From NCBI GenBank assembly GCA_026182355.1, contig JAPFBL010000068.1:7167001-7231000 (forward strand): a stretch of DNA of 64,000 bases. Direction: 5' to 3'. The DNA comes from Hermatobates lingyangjiaoensis. Taxonomy: Eukaryota > Arthropoda > Insecta > Hemiptera > Hermatobatidae. A program made the position numbers and the translations under genes. Of the stretch, positions 44,004-56,150 are shown piece by piece. A model generated the notes under the pieces. It ran no database searches, had not been told where the DNA came from, and was given only the letters and a program-made list of their open reading frames with translations. The stretch's first letter is position 1; each line of letters begins with the position of its first letter.

Positions 44004-46068
44004 GTAAAACCAAAACAACTTCGTAACCTTCCTCCTTGCTCAATTGATCCATTAGCCCTCAGATTTCTAAAAGAGTTTGTAGTTCTGCCTTAGTATTTCA
44101 GACTAGTTATTATGATGTTTTTAATATCAAATAGAATAGGTAGTATAGACTGTAGCAAGAAAATGAACTATAAAACAAACATTGAACCTAATTTTAAATA
44201 ACCATTTCACCAGGTTAAATTATTCGTTCATAATTGATTCAGTCAGCGGTTAATGACACAACCATTTAATAAAAAGCAAAAAAAACTTATAAAAGCTACT
44301 CTGTTGTACACAGTAATAAGTTTGAAGTAGATGTCCTAGCGTTCAGCTAGTGATTGTTTCATTAAAGCCGTTTGTTAAGACTTTCCGTAACGAAGCCATT
44401 CTTTGTAACCTGGAACAATGGTTGGCTAAACTGATTGTAGTGACGAGCTGATGAAACAATGAATTCACTTCAAATGTAATCTAATTAAATTAAACTGCAC
44501 ACCCAAATATAAATTTAATAAACCAAAATGCTTAGTCAGGAAATTTTGTAATTCGAAATTATAATGTAATTTGAAGAAAAAATGTAGTTCATTACTTCAA
44601 ATCAACACTATAAATAACTAGTAATATTAATTATTTTGTGTGCTATTGAAAAGAAGTCTAGGAGCTAAAACGTAAACTTATTTTATTAATAGCTAATGCT
44701 TTGTTGTATAAATAAATATATAATCTAATCGATGGATCTAGGCTACATCCATAAAGGGTTCATTTTGCATAAGGATTAAAAATAAACAAATCGTTCTTAG
44801 CATCTATAAAAGAAATAATTCATCTCGTTTAATTAGAAAACAACATAAGATCAGCTTTAGAAAGGAAATAGTAAATTTTCCTTATTTTATTCTCTAATCA
44901 TTTTTTTATATTAATCCTAGTCCATTCCTACGAAGTAAATAAATAAAACTACGAAAACTACTACGACATAAGTAAATAATTACGTGATGTTGTATAATCG
45001 GAATAATATCGATGATTTCACGGTCCGTTTCCAATCGGAATCATTAACTGTTTCATAATGGATTCTATATCACACTATTTATTTATTTCAAACATTAAAA
45101 TATATTAAAAAACTATTATGAAACAATATATTTATATAATGATTTTAGTCACACCCAAATGTACACCTAAAAACCCCAAAAAAAGTATCTACCACAACAA
45201 TTGCAAGCTAAAAATTATTTCCTCTATTAACATCTGACCAATTTGAATATCTCAGAGCCAGTATGGAAAAATGCAGAACGTAGTCTAGTCGACTTTAGGT
45301 CTGCAATAGTACTAGCCTAGAGCTTGACCTCAAATTTATACTTGAGTGGGATTTAGACATAGGTTTTTTATTATTGGTAGTATAGAACTATACTAGAATA
45401 GTTTCCTTAATCTTGTGTGTTTTTATATTGTGTGATTTTCAATGCTCTTTAATTGTTATATTTTTATAAATAGTAATTTTTTTGCAAAAAATCAACTTTC
45501 TTTAATATGTAATTGCTTAAATTAAATAGCTCTTAAGATGTACTTTATAATATTATGATACTTTCTCAAAACTATTTAAACTTTTTTTTTGACCATTTTC
45601 ATGGTTATTTTATGAAATTAATAAAAGAATGAAAAAACTTATATTTAATTAATATTGAAAGCGTTATATTTGAAATTGATAGTAACATTTTCTCTATGTA
45701 TGATTTATTTTTCCGTTAATTTCAATTCGAATAATTAAATTATCTAAATTAAAAAATTGTTCATAAATTTTGCTCCCAAATTCGATAATAAATTTTCTGG
45801 TAATGTTATATATTAAAAAATATGGAAATTATATATTAATATATGATATAATAATTGACTTTTGAACAGTTAAATTATCAGTGATAATAATTTTAATATA
45901 TATATTGAATATTTGTGTTTTTATTTATTAGTCACTGGAAGTGGTTCGACCCTTGTGATTTCCGTCAATAGTTCATCATTATTCTGGAATAGTAACCTTA
46001 GTAGTAGTGGATAGTTAGTGCATGATATATTAGTAGTGTAGACGAGTGCAGTGTTGTTGGTCCCACAG
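44004..46068. other. intron between the two alternative exons
   Basis: 2065 bp of AT-rich sequence from GTAAAA to CCCACAG. No coding similarity or long inverted repeat stands out. It is too long for steric exclusion of the two splice sites to explain exclusive use. Confidence 0.65.
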
Positions 46069-46169
46069 GTTTGTCGCTATGTTGGAATCTAAGGATTTAA
46101 ATATGGACCTGCGGACCCTTCGCGCCATCAGGGTGCTGAGGCCTTTAAAGTTGGTGTCTGGCATACCAA
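46069..46169 (+). CDS. cac: Cav2 alpha1 alternative exon 4b, S3-S4 voltage sensor (canonical)
   Basis: The second 101-nt version also enters in phase 2 and exits in phase 1. It encodes [13 protein letters not shown], then [20 protein letters not shown]. Its S4 is nearly identical to that of vertebrate Cav2 and Cav1 channels, so this is the ancestral-looking form. The acceptor GGTCCCACAG and donor GTAAGT are both good matches to consensus. Joined to 61291, the split Ser codon (A + GT) gives the conserved IPSLQVV. Exons 4a and 4b differ mainly in the outer half of the sensor and the S3-S4 loop, which set the voltage dependence and speed of opening. Confidence 0.97.
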
Positions 46170-49100
46170 GTAAGTCCATTTTAGTTCCATTTCATTTCAT
46201 CATCTAATGTCTCTTCAATTCTTTTATCAGGAAGAATTGTTTTATATAAAGTTTATGACCTTGCAATTATTACCCTGTCACAGAGACCTACTGTCTTCAT
46301 CCCATTGCGTCTATAAGGACTCGAGGGTCTCACTTGAGTACAACAGTGTCATTTGATTCTTGTAGTACGATCAAAATCCTACGCAATCTAGACAAAAGTT
46401 TTCAGTGAAAGCCCAATTTCCTTTTTGATCATTACTTCCTGAAACTTACATTTTGTACTTTATTGTATGGATTCATATTTTTTATAGATTCATATAAGCA
46501 TTCACAATTAAATTTTGCAAAACACCTGACATAAATATATTCAAATGAATAAAATGCATAACTAGAAATCAAAAAAATTATTTGTGTTTACTTTTATTCG
46601 TCATTAGAAGATTTCCTGATTTGTCTTTCTAATTAAGAAAATAGGACATTATCACAAATTCCTGTTGCATCTAACACGAAACTCTAAGTTTGATTCGACA
46701 AAAATTAATTTTCGTTTGTAATATTTCAGAGACTTCAAACCAAATGAAATAGATATACGATAAAATTAAAAGAGATATAATTAAAATGCATCAGTGTTTA
46801 AGTAAACTTCATCTAAAAGTTTAGAAAACTTTCACAAACTCCAAACGTTATTTATACCTGATATTCAAGCATCAGATAATGGTATGAAGAAATTGACTTC
46901 TTCAAAGTGCTTAAAAAGAGTTCTTGATTGAACGGCCAGTGGTCTATTTTTTTAGGAATTGAATTTTAGAAATCGAGTTCATTATAGCTTTAAGAAATGA
47001 CTACAAGTACTGATCGTCAAAAAGTATTCCAAGATGGTTGTCGGCGCTCAGCTATGTTGTGGCAGTCATTTGCTGATAATAAAGATTTTATTGTTCATTA
47101 TTGCAGCTACTTTAACTGATTTATTAAAGATAATAACGCTAATAAGTGGGTTACGACATTTTTAACGACAAAGCATAGGTCATATCTCAGGTTAGCTTAA
47201 TTTGCAAAATTCGAAAATGTGGTCATCCGATAATTATCACAGCCTTGAATGAAACATCCTTACTTGACATCAAAGTCGGTGTGTTGCTTACAATTTTAAG
47301 ACGTCAATTTGTTAGACCTATTTTCTCTCTATTCATCGCACTCTCACTTGTCATATACAGGTGATAAAATAAACCACTCATGGATTCAACAGATTTGTGC
47401 CAGTACCACGTATTTCACAAGACTATGTAGTTATAAAGCATAATGTTGAGAGCCCGCAGTGTATTGAGATCATCCGTGTACTCTTCATGGTATAAAAGCA
47501 CCCTTTTGGTATATGTCAAGTTAATACTGATTCAGGCATTAAAGCCAAAGTGCGTTATTTCAGCATTAGTCAAAGTTTCATTCATATTGAGATTGATCAA
47601 ATCCAGTATACTGTCCTGAAGCATGTCTTTTAATAAATCCCCAAGTATATCTGCGATTTTTTAAATACCTTGTATTATAAGTTTTAAAACTAAAATCAAA
47701 CTTAAAGATACTTCAGCGAAGAAAAAATTTACCAAACTCTAGCTTTATATTCTGGTTATACCTTTTAAAAAAGAAATTTTTTTTAACTGAAAATTTTCTT
47801 TACTAATTGTAAGTGAAAGTTTCAAGAAAAGATTTCTTGGAACCAAAATAATTTTGGCAAATAAATAAATTTATATTTAAAACCCTTGACACCAAATAGT
47901 TCTGTAGTTTGATTACAAAATATCAATAAAGTAAAAAAATTAAATACGTCATGATAAAGACACAGATATACATCAATAAATGTCTCTTCCTTAACAAGTA
48001 AATAAGGTACTAAAAGAAACCATAAATTCAACAAATGTGAAGGAAATCTGCTTTACCACGATGCTATGGGGCTTGTTTCACACGAATGATTTGACTCTTT
48101 CAAAAGATGAGCTGACTTAGGTAATCGGCTTATAGAGTATTAACACTTTATAGAATATAACTTAGAAGAATTGATACTTTCTAAAAAAAAATCCACTAAC
48201 TCATTAAGCAATTAACATACTTCGAAACACATTTGATATAAAATTCTTAATTTTCCTGGTTTGGAAAGTAAATTGGTATTGGTAAAAAGGACACTGTAAC
48301 AGAGTATTCATAGAATTAGTATAATATCTAACTATCGTTTAATAAGGAGCTCTAAAATCTATGATTAAGTTCAGAGTCGTAAACAAAAAAAAAGCATTTC
48401 CTTCTTTTTAAATTGATAATGAGACTGAATCTTCCAGAGCAAAAAAGAGACTGTTTTTTAAACTAAACATCAACTGTTTCTATTTAAATGAAAGAAATAT
48501 CTTTAAATCATCCACAGTTTATTAAAGTATTTAAATTGTATCCTTACATGAACTTTAATACCTAATGGGAGTCATGTTTAAAAGACACTGAACAAGACTT
48601 ATCATATTAAAAAATAATAAATTCAATAATGTAATTTTAATCATGTATAGTGTATTTCTGGATTGAATTTTGTATTTCTGGATTTTAATACATATAAATA
48701 AGAAAGAAAACTGTTGAAATCATATTAACGTTAAAAGTATGTATTATATAAGGAATTAATAAAATGAAATGGCAGAGTAAAACGGTCCGCTTAAAACTTG
48801 TTGTTTGTTTGAGAAAGGGCTATTGAATTATGCCAAGAGGAAAGAAGGGTAATGCTAACACATCTTGAATAGGCTTGAACAAAACTGGGCAAGATACCAA
48901 CCCGGGCTTTATCGACAGACTAAGATTTATCTTTGCCTTAACCTGCACCTAGCTATAAATTGTGCAACAGCCTTTTCCGACTCTTTCTTAACCCTTCACT
49001 CGAATCCAGTATCTCCGACTCTTTTTTCTGTTTCCGGTTGAAAAAATCTCAATCTTAGTGTAAAAGGCAAAATATAATGCAGTAGTGATGTATAAGAATA

Positions 49101-49621
49101 TTTAAAAGTACATTCATTAAACGGAATAACTATACTTCAATACTTTTACTACAAAATGATTTTAGTAGAAACAACGGTAACATAGAAGAGGTTAAATGAC
49201 ACTACAAAATTCAAATATATTTTAACCATTAACTGTTTGGTATATACTCGTATGCATGAATAACAATAATTATCCGAATAGACGTTAAACTTGCACAGCT
49301 TTATTTCTGGAATCTCAATAGGAATAGAACAAGGTCAACGACTGGAAAGATTGGCAACCCAGACAAAGCCCTCGGGCTGGTGGACATTTGCGAAAATGTC
49401 AGTCTTACTGAGGTTAACACTACTCATAACACCATTGATGTATTATTAGTATGCTTAATATTTAAGCCCTACGGCAATTGCTGAAGCTAACAGTGTACAA
49501 ATTATCCTGTAGAGGACATCAGATACAAATCAAATTGATATAAAAATAGTATAACACACATCAAACCTGTTATCATTCATTCAAAGACTAACTGTATAAG
49601 CAAAACCCAACTGTCTCTGGG

Positions 49622-49625
<4 letters not shown>
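46170..49625. other. intron 4, 5' part; nothing recognised
   Basis: About 3.4 kb of AT-rich intron. The 46980-47600 and 48780-49420 parts are less AT-biased and may be old transposon debris, but I could not place any motif. Confidence 0.5.

Positions 49626-49661
<36 letters not shown>
49626..49661. repeat. (TA)n microsatellite
   Basis: About 18 uninterrupted TA units border the inverted repeat that starts at 49687. Confidence 0.95.
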
Positions 49662-49665
<4 letters not shown>

Positions 49666-49686
49666 GTTTTCTTGACCACAAATTAC

Positions 49687-50015
49687 TAACAAACACTTTT
49701 TCTTCTTCTCGGAATTTGGTCAGGGTAAATATATGGAATCACCTTTTTTCCAACGTTTCGTCTTTATTTTAAGACATCCTCTTAAATTAAGGGGACTACT
49801 AACAAAAGCCTTGTAAACAGAAGCTACCCTTAAATAAGTTTTTTCAATTTGTTATGATGTTTCTAAAGTAGAAATGACAAATGTCCATTGTTTATTGTTT
49901 TTTTGTTAGTTTATAGCCCTCAGGATGTCTTAAAATAAAGACGAAACGTTGGCAAAAAGGTGATTCTATATATTTACCCTGACCAAATTCCGAGAAGAAG
50001 AAAAAGTGTTTGTTA
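49687..50015. repeat. 94-bp inverted repeat
   Basis: The arms 49687-49780 and 49922-50015 are reverse complements with two mismatches, around a 141-nt spacer. On the plus strand, 49927-49948 reads GTCTT-AAAATA-AAGAC followed by GAAACG, so each arm end carries a small hairpin plus GAAA. A TA run follows directly at the right edge. Confidence 0.93.
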
Positions 50016-50052
50016 TATATATACAATTAGAAGAAACGATTCTTCGAACGGA

Positions 50053-50291
50053 ATAAACTAGAATTTAAAAAGAACACATAGAAAGGAAATCATTGAACTC
50101 ACTACTATATTTCGATGTCCTCGTCTTCAGGAAAAGAAGTGAATCGCTCCAAAGGCTGATAACGACTCAGCTCAGGAGTCGTTATCAGCCTTTGGAGCGA
50201 TTCACTTCTTTTCCTGAAGACGAGGACATCGAAATATAGTAGTGAGTTCAGTGATTTCCTTTCTATGTGTTCTTTTTAAATTCTAGTTTAT
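50053..50291. repeat. 116-bp near-perfect palindrome
   Basis: The arms 50053-50168 and 50176-50291 match as reverse complements with a single mismatch, around a 7-nt centre (AGCTCAG). Each arm contains CTGAAGACGAGGACATCGAAA, split here as CTGAAGA, CGAGGACATC, GAAA; this is the PLE-tail module with a weak stem. The outer ends run into TA repeats, and the ATAAACTAGAATTT termini recur at 11854-11898. It looks like two fused tails in head-to-head orientation. Confidence 0.95.
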
Positions 50292-50439
50292 ATATATATA
50301 TACTCCTGCCGTTGCGTTTCTGGTGTTCTTGGCCTTCCACTCTCTTTTCTCGTGAAGACGAATTATCCGAAAATTTAAGTTAATGAGGTAATCAGAAGCT
50401 CTCAGCCTATTACATCTATATTAAGTATGTATATATATA

Positions 50440-52240
50440 TACTTAATTCACAGATAGAACACATAGAAGAGATTACAAAAACTGGCTTTTATATTTCGAC
50501 TGCCTCGTCGTCTGGTAGAAAGTTGTAAGTCGCTTTTAAGACAAGTGACGACATGTAGCCTCAATCGAAAAGCATTCAAATAGTGTAGCCAACTTATAGA
50601 AGGACGGGAGACTAAAATAAATAATAAAAAAAATAATAACATTAAAATATATAGAAACTATTAAAACTTAGTAAAAAACGAAATATGTAAGAAAAATAAC
50701 TAAGTAAATAAGTAATTATAATACCAAAGAACAATTGGCAATAAGTTAAAACGAGATTAAGCCCAGGAGCAGATCTACCTCAAAAGGATACAATAAAGTG
50801 CCTTTCTGAATCTCTCAAAGAAATCTATCTAAGAACTGCACACAGCAACAGTCAGTGAAACTGAGTCTGTGAGACTTGGCATGAATGGCAACGAGAAGGT
50901 CACAGGGCTTATCAACGGAAGACCTGTGATTAGCGCTAGATTAGAAAATTGGAAGCTAAACCCACATAAAAAGTATCACAAGAGTGCAGTTTACTAGATA
51001 AACACAGTTACTAGAAGTACAGGAGGTTTTGTGAAGAATAGGTGTGATTACTAAGGAAGGAAAATTGAGAGGAGCATGTAAAACACCCATGATGTCCATA
51101 TCAATAGCTGTTTAGGGAGACTTGGAAAATAGATATGTGAACTGACAGATCTAAAATTAACAGCTTTTCAGTAGTGGACTGTGAGCGCCTCTCTTATCTT
51201 ATCTGAGAGCCCAGTGCTATGTGGTAAATTCATTTCACTTCCTTACCAAAAAAAAAAAGAGAGCTCTCCCTGATGACAGAAGAAGTATTAAAGAAAGTAT
51301 AGAGAGAACTCCTTGATTAACTTTGTCCAGACTATGAGCAACAGAAAACTAAGTAGTAATAAAATAGTAGTATCACTGCGATCCATCCTAGGACCAGAAC
51401 TATGATGCACATTAGCAGGGACTATACAACTATAACACGGTTGGGAGGATAAGCAGAGGCAGATTTCTGTTTTAAGTGGTCAATTTTGAAAGAACAATCA
51501 CTTAAATTGCCACAAATTTGATGACGTCTTATGAACAGGGATCTGGAGATCATCTTCTTTACATCTGAAGTATGGCAACTATTAAAAAGGAAGTAATACT
51601 GGGCATTGGCTGGGTTAATGTGTACAAAGGTAGCTAAATGTCCATTATCATAGGTGATATTGATATCCAAAATTGAAATAAATTTAATAGATACATGGTG
51701 AGTTAAGGAAATGGATGAAAAAATGTTTGAAATGATGAAAGAAACAGGTCTATCTCATATTTAACATTGGGCGAAATACAAAAGCTATAATTTATGAAGC
51801 GGTTGTAAAGGATGGGAAGGAGTTGGCGAGTGGCAACGAAATTGAGTTCAAGCATTGACATGAAAAGGTTGGAAAAAGAGAGTCCCATTGCAGTGCCTGT
51901 ATCAGTGCCTCTGATCTGAAAGTAACAATTACCATCGAAACGGAAGGCCAAAGGACGAAATCACCCAGCTGAACAATAAAACTCTTGGATGGAGTAAGCT
52001 AACCACATGCCTATAACCAGAGTTTTCAAAAACCACACCACAGTAGAACTTATTAGAAAATTCTCCCTTCAGCACTTGGTTCAAAACACAGTAATAATAA
52101 AACCTACTAACCATCTAAATCACTTGCAGATATTTCAAGAATAGAAAATACAAATCACAATAACAATTCACTGACAGTTAATATAACCACCCTTCTGCCT
52201 TCTACTCGTACCAGGTAAATAAAACGAGAAAAAATCATCA
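50440..52240 (-). mobile_element. Penelope-like element, copy 3 (RT, EN, tail)
   Basis: This is the longest PLE copy, reading right to left. The RT frames (about 52114-51422) contain GNCYFQIRGTDTGTAMG, then SNLFMSMLE, matching the RT motif R-G-T-x-M-G...A-N-x-F-M-x-x-x-E. Next comes HLATFVHINPANAQYYFLF, then SCHTSDVKK, like T-x-x-Y-x-K-P-T-D...S-x-H-P-x-x-x-K. The endonuclease (about 51060-50850) has CTSSNCVYLVNC. The tail (50642-50440) is homologous to that of copy 1 and ends in the module CCAGAC-GAC-GAGGCA-GTC-GAAA (minus, 50515-50494). Stops and frameshifts throughout make it inactive. A TA run follows the tail. Confidence 0.8.
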
Positions 52241-55200
52241 GCCAAACATACAATGTTGAGTTTAATAGAACACGTGTATAAGAAAGTCTCAAACTAAGTA
52301 CACTAACATGTACAAGGAAGATTTAAAGATACAAGTAGGTAACAGATTGTATGTATCTTACTTTTCGTGAAGCTTGTGCATGTGATAATTAATTATTCGA
52401 TGTCTTTTGACAGCAACTTGTGCTTCATCATTACTTTCTCAGATGATAATACATGCTTAGAATACAAGATTAATGTTTCTTAATGCAAAAAAGGAGGCTG
52501 AATTTGGCTGGAAACTTAAGACAATAGTGTTTATGACAGTCTTTAGCAAGGTAAACTTTGGAAGTTTGCTTCTACGACAGACATAGCATGAACTTTGAGA
52601 ACAAAATAAGTTGCCGTCAAACTTATGTCTCCTCTTTTTTATTGAACAATGTCACATTAATTACACTTGATGTATACATCATGCTTTAGTGTAATCATAC
52701 ATAAAACATGCACATTTAATGCATTAATCATAAATGCATAATTTTTTCTTAGTTTTATTCAAAGTTGAAATAAAATACTTTGAAGTCAATACAAATATTC
52801 AAAACACACATTGGAAAATAATTAAACATCGTTTTTAAAAAATGTGTTACTAACTTTTGGATGATAAATTACACTCACCCTTGAAAATAGCATAATCTGG
52901 GACTCAAATTATGAAGTGATCATTTGATTACATAACTCTGTGGAGGTTATAGAAAGATTTCGCAATGCAACAGATACAAGGAACAAAAAAGTATTGTACT
53001 TAATAAAATTAAAACAGAAAAATTGACAGAGAGCTTCAACATTTGTATATAACCTTGGGCTTGTTAGTTATTTCTGTGATCTCAAAAACCCTTCTTCCTA
53101 CGTATAGCATTGTATATAAAAATACCTACTGCTGTTTCTTTAGAATAAAAAAATTATGTTCATATAAGTTACTCTGTAATAAATGAGCGAATTTCTAATT
53201 TTTGAGTCATTTTTTGTTTTGTATTATGAAACTTCCAGTTTACCAACTTTTTATTATAAACATTGTTTGACGTTTTTTGGAAAATTATAAGCAAACAGTT
53301 CTTTTTTTTTAAGAAAAAAAGAGCATTGATGGTTCAACTCACTTCAATCTTGTGCCACTCTAAACGTGTTAAACTTTAAAGGGTTAAGATTGGAAGCAAC
53401 TGGCTAAATAATAAATAAAGGCAAAGTCTTCTATTTATTCGGAAGATTGCATCACTCTACTTAAGTTTTACCTTCCTCTTCTAAGTTTCAAGTTAATACC
53501 AGTCATTTTTGTAACTGTTTCTATATAAACACTTTTATTTACACAGCTATATAGGTACAAATTTTTCACTAATTAATAATTTGACACAAATGTGTCTGTT
53601 AAAACAGTGCTATTTGTTTTTTTGTCCCTTAAAAAAATATAGTAAAGTCTTCTATTCAAATTTCTTTTAGTAAATGAAAAATATATATATAGATGCAGGC
53701 TTCAGAGAAGCAGGCACTCAGGTGTGGGCTTCTTATTCTATAAATGAATTATAATTCTATTTACTTTGAAAATGCAATTGAAAATTATGTGATTATGTTT
53801 TTTAAATAGAATTTTTAAAAAACTATTTAGTTTTAAATACGTTATATGCACTTATTACAGAATTAATATTATTTATATATGCTCTAAACTTCCAACTTTA
53901 GTTTCGGCAAATTCTACTGTTATCAAAATATTGTTACCATTAAGTTTCTGTCTAGTGTTATATTGTACCACGCCTTAATTTTTAACATGGTAAAATAAAA
54001 TTGATATTTTATTGAAAACGTGTATTAAAGTTATTTATTACAGTTGCAATTCTTTACTTCAAATACGCGAAATTTAAATATTTGGGGATGGGATTGAAAA
54101 ACAAGATTTTACGAGATAAAAAATATTGAACAAGGTTGTAGTAGGAGATAGAAGCTTTATCGAAAGGTTTGTTTTGAGATGTAGTAAACTGAATAAATAT
54201 GTCAAATTTTGATCTGAAAGATGTATATTCATATACGAGTATGTGAAATGATCAATTGAGATTTTGCAAAAATAGAAGAAATAGTATCTCTACCAGGGAA
54301 AAATGCTATTTAAGTTTAGTATCATGTTGAATATGTTTTTCATATTCTTTTGATATAAAACTGAAAATTCGTTGTCAGTTAATAATAACTTATATCCAAG
54401 TTTTTTTTTATACCTTTCAGTTTAGTTTTTATTTTTGATGTAAAACTAATAAATACCGCACCTGAAATTATACAAGCATTCATTCATAATATCAATCTTT
54501 ATTATGAATATATATTATTTTAATGAAAATTACTAACAACCAAATAATAAGAACCACATCAACAACATTAATTTACTAGTCTGCTACGGTTGATTACTGC
54601 TGAATCATTCAATCCTTCTTATTCGGGAAGCACAAATCAGGAAATGTAATAAAAGTTAATCAAATCTATGTTTATGTATAACTCTTTAATTTAATTATTT
54701 CAGTAACTAATCATATATCTAAAACAACTTTGTTAAGAAGCTTATTGAATCAATGGTAAGATGATTTTTTATTTCACTTTAAAACTAATATTAAAAAAAT
54801 AGTTTATTTAAAAGATCATCAAGTTTTTAGATTGGTTTGTTAACTACAACTGTTGTTTACATATGTAATACGTCAATCACTCTTCTATCGAACTTACAGT
54901 TTAGAGTATGGATCTTCAACATATAATTAACGGTAAATAAAGACCATAAAATAGAAGTGAATATCGTAACATAAATATTATTCATGACAGGATTACAAAT
55001 AATATACAATAATTCTTTAGATAATTTACAAATTATCACGATTCTTATTTCCAAGTTTTGACAGAAAAGATTGCAATTGAATATAATGCACTTGGATTTT
55101 TCTAGTAATGGATTAAAAAGGGAGGTTACTATTTGTATAGAAAAATAATATGCATGGGCTGGATGCTTGCTGTGGGTAATTGGAGTACCAGTCGAATTCG

Positions 55201-55404
55201 AACATAATCTAACGGAATCCTATAATTATGTCACATGCAACAATGCAAGTTGTTCCTTTTGAAATTTCTAAGTTCCAATCTGCATCACGATGGAAAATTG
55301 ACTATTATAAATCCGATGATAGATACATGGAGACAGAATAAAATCTAAAGGCATTTCATTTGTAATGGAATTTATAAGGAAATTTAACTTATAAATATCT
55401 AACT
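52241..55404. other. intron 4, nothing recognised
   Basis: About 3 kb of AT-rich intron with no element or exon identified by eye. Confidence 0.5.
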
Positions 55405-55901
55405 TACGAGGTGCAGTCAAAAAGTAATTTTAATTTTTTATTTTCACCAATTACACAGTAGTTTCAACTTTTTCTTATAGCTTTATTTTTACAATCATTA
55501 AGGATCATAGGTTCAGAGTTTTGACTATATAGCATAAGTTATTTTTATGTGTAAGGCATAATTATTGGAAATTTTAAATTTCGGTACATTTTTTTTTCTA
55601 AAACCCAATACCACTGTCAACATTTCAAGATTTTGAGTACTTAATACAAATTTTTACACAAAAATTAATATAAAGCACTGCTTCATTATTTTCAACAGCA
55701 AAAAATCGCCGAGCACGTAACTTGAGCCTAACCTCGTTAACCTAGTCTTCACTCTCAAATGAAAACAACACGTTCTATATAGTCAAACAGTGACCATATG
55801 ATTGTGACGAGTGTACAATCACAATAATAAAAACTTTTCAAATGACAGTGTACAGACTGCGCGAAATTAAAGATGTGCTTTATTTTTAATCACACCTCGT
55901 A
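55405..55901. mobile_element. mariner-like MITE
   Basis: The left end TACGAGGTGCAGTCAAAAAG is typical of Tc1/mariner terminal repeats. The right end CACACCTCGTA is its imperfect reverse complement, and TA dinucleotides bound both sides. The 497-bp interior has no transposase frame. Confidence 0.65.
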
Positions 55902-56009
55902 CAACAGTAATGTAGCCTTATGGGGGAACTAACACGTCTTTATGTCAAATGAAATCAACACGTTCTAAATAGTCAAACAGTGACATATGATTTTGACGAG
56001 TGTACAATC
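55755..56009 (+). repeat. 65-bp direct repeat straddling the MITE edge
   Basis: TCAAATGAAAACAACACG to GTGTACAATC at 55755-55820 recurs at 55945-56009 with about five differences. One copy is inside and one outside the mariner-like unit, so the unit may be one of two overlapping or tandem insertions. Confidence 0.8.
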
Positions 56010-56093
56010 CATCTCAGAGTCAAAAACCAATGAAGTGTACGACTGGGTTTAAACTTGACGAGACCTTTTAGTTAATCTACTTGTTCCTTTCTT

Positions 56094-56150
56094 ATTGTGG
56101 TTTGATCATTGATTGTTGTTTCACGTGTTTATGTGAAATCTTTTTATCTT
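56094..56150 (+). repeat. copy of the TA-linked repeat
   Basis: TATTGTGGTTTGATCATTGA through TTCACGTGTTTATGTGAAATC matches 13064-13118 with one or two differences over about 55 bp. The TTCACGTG...TGTGAA core is itself palindromic. Confidence 0.8.

Noticed and set aside
43864..44052. Minus-strand 62-codon ORF
   Set aside because: It is the antisense shadow of cac exon 4a, whose + strand translation is the conserved S4 segment.
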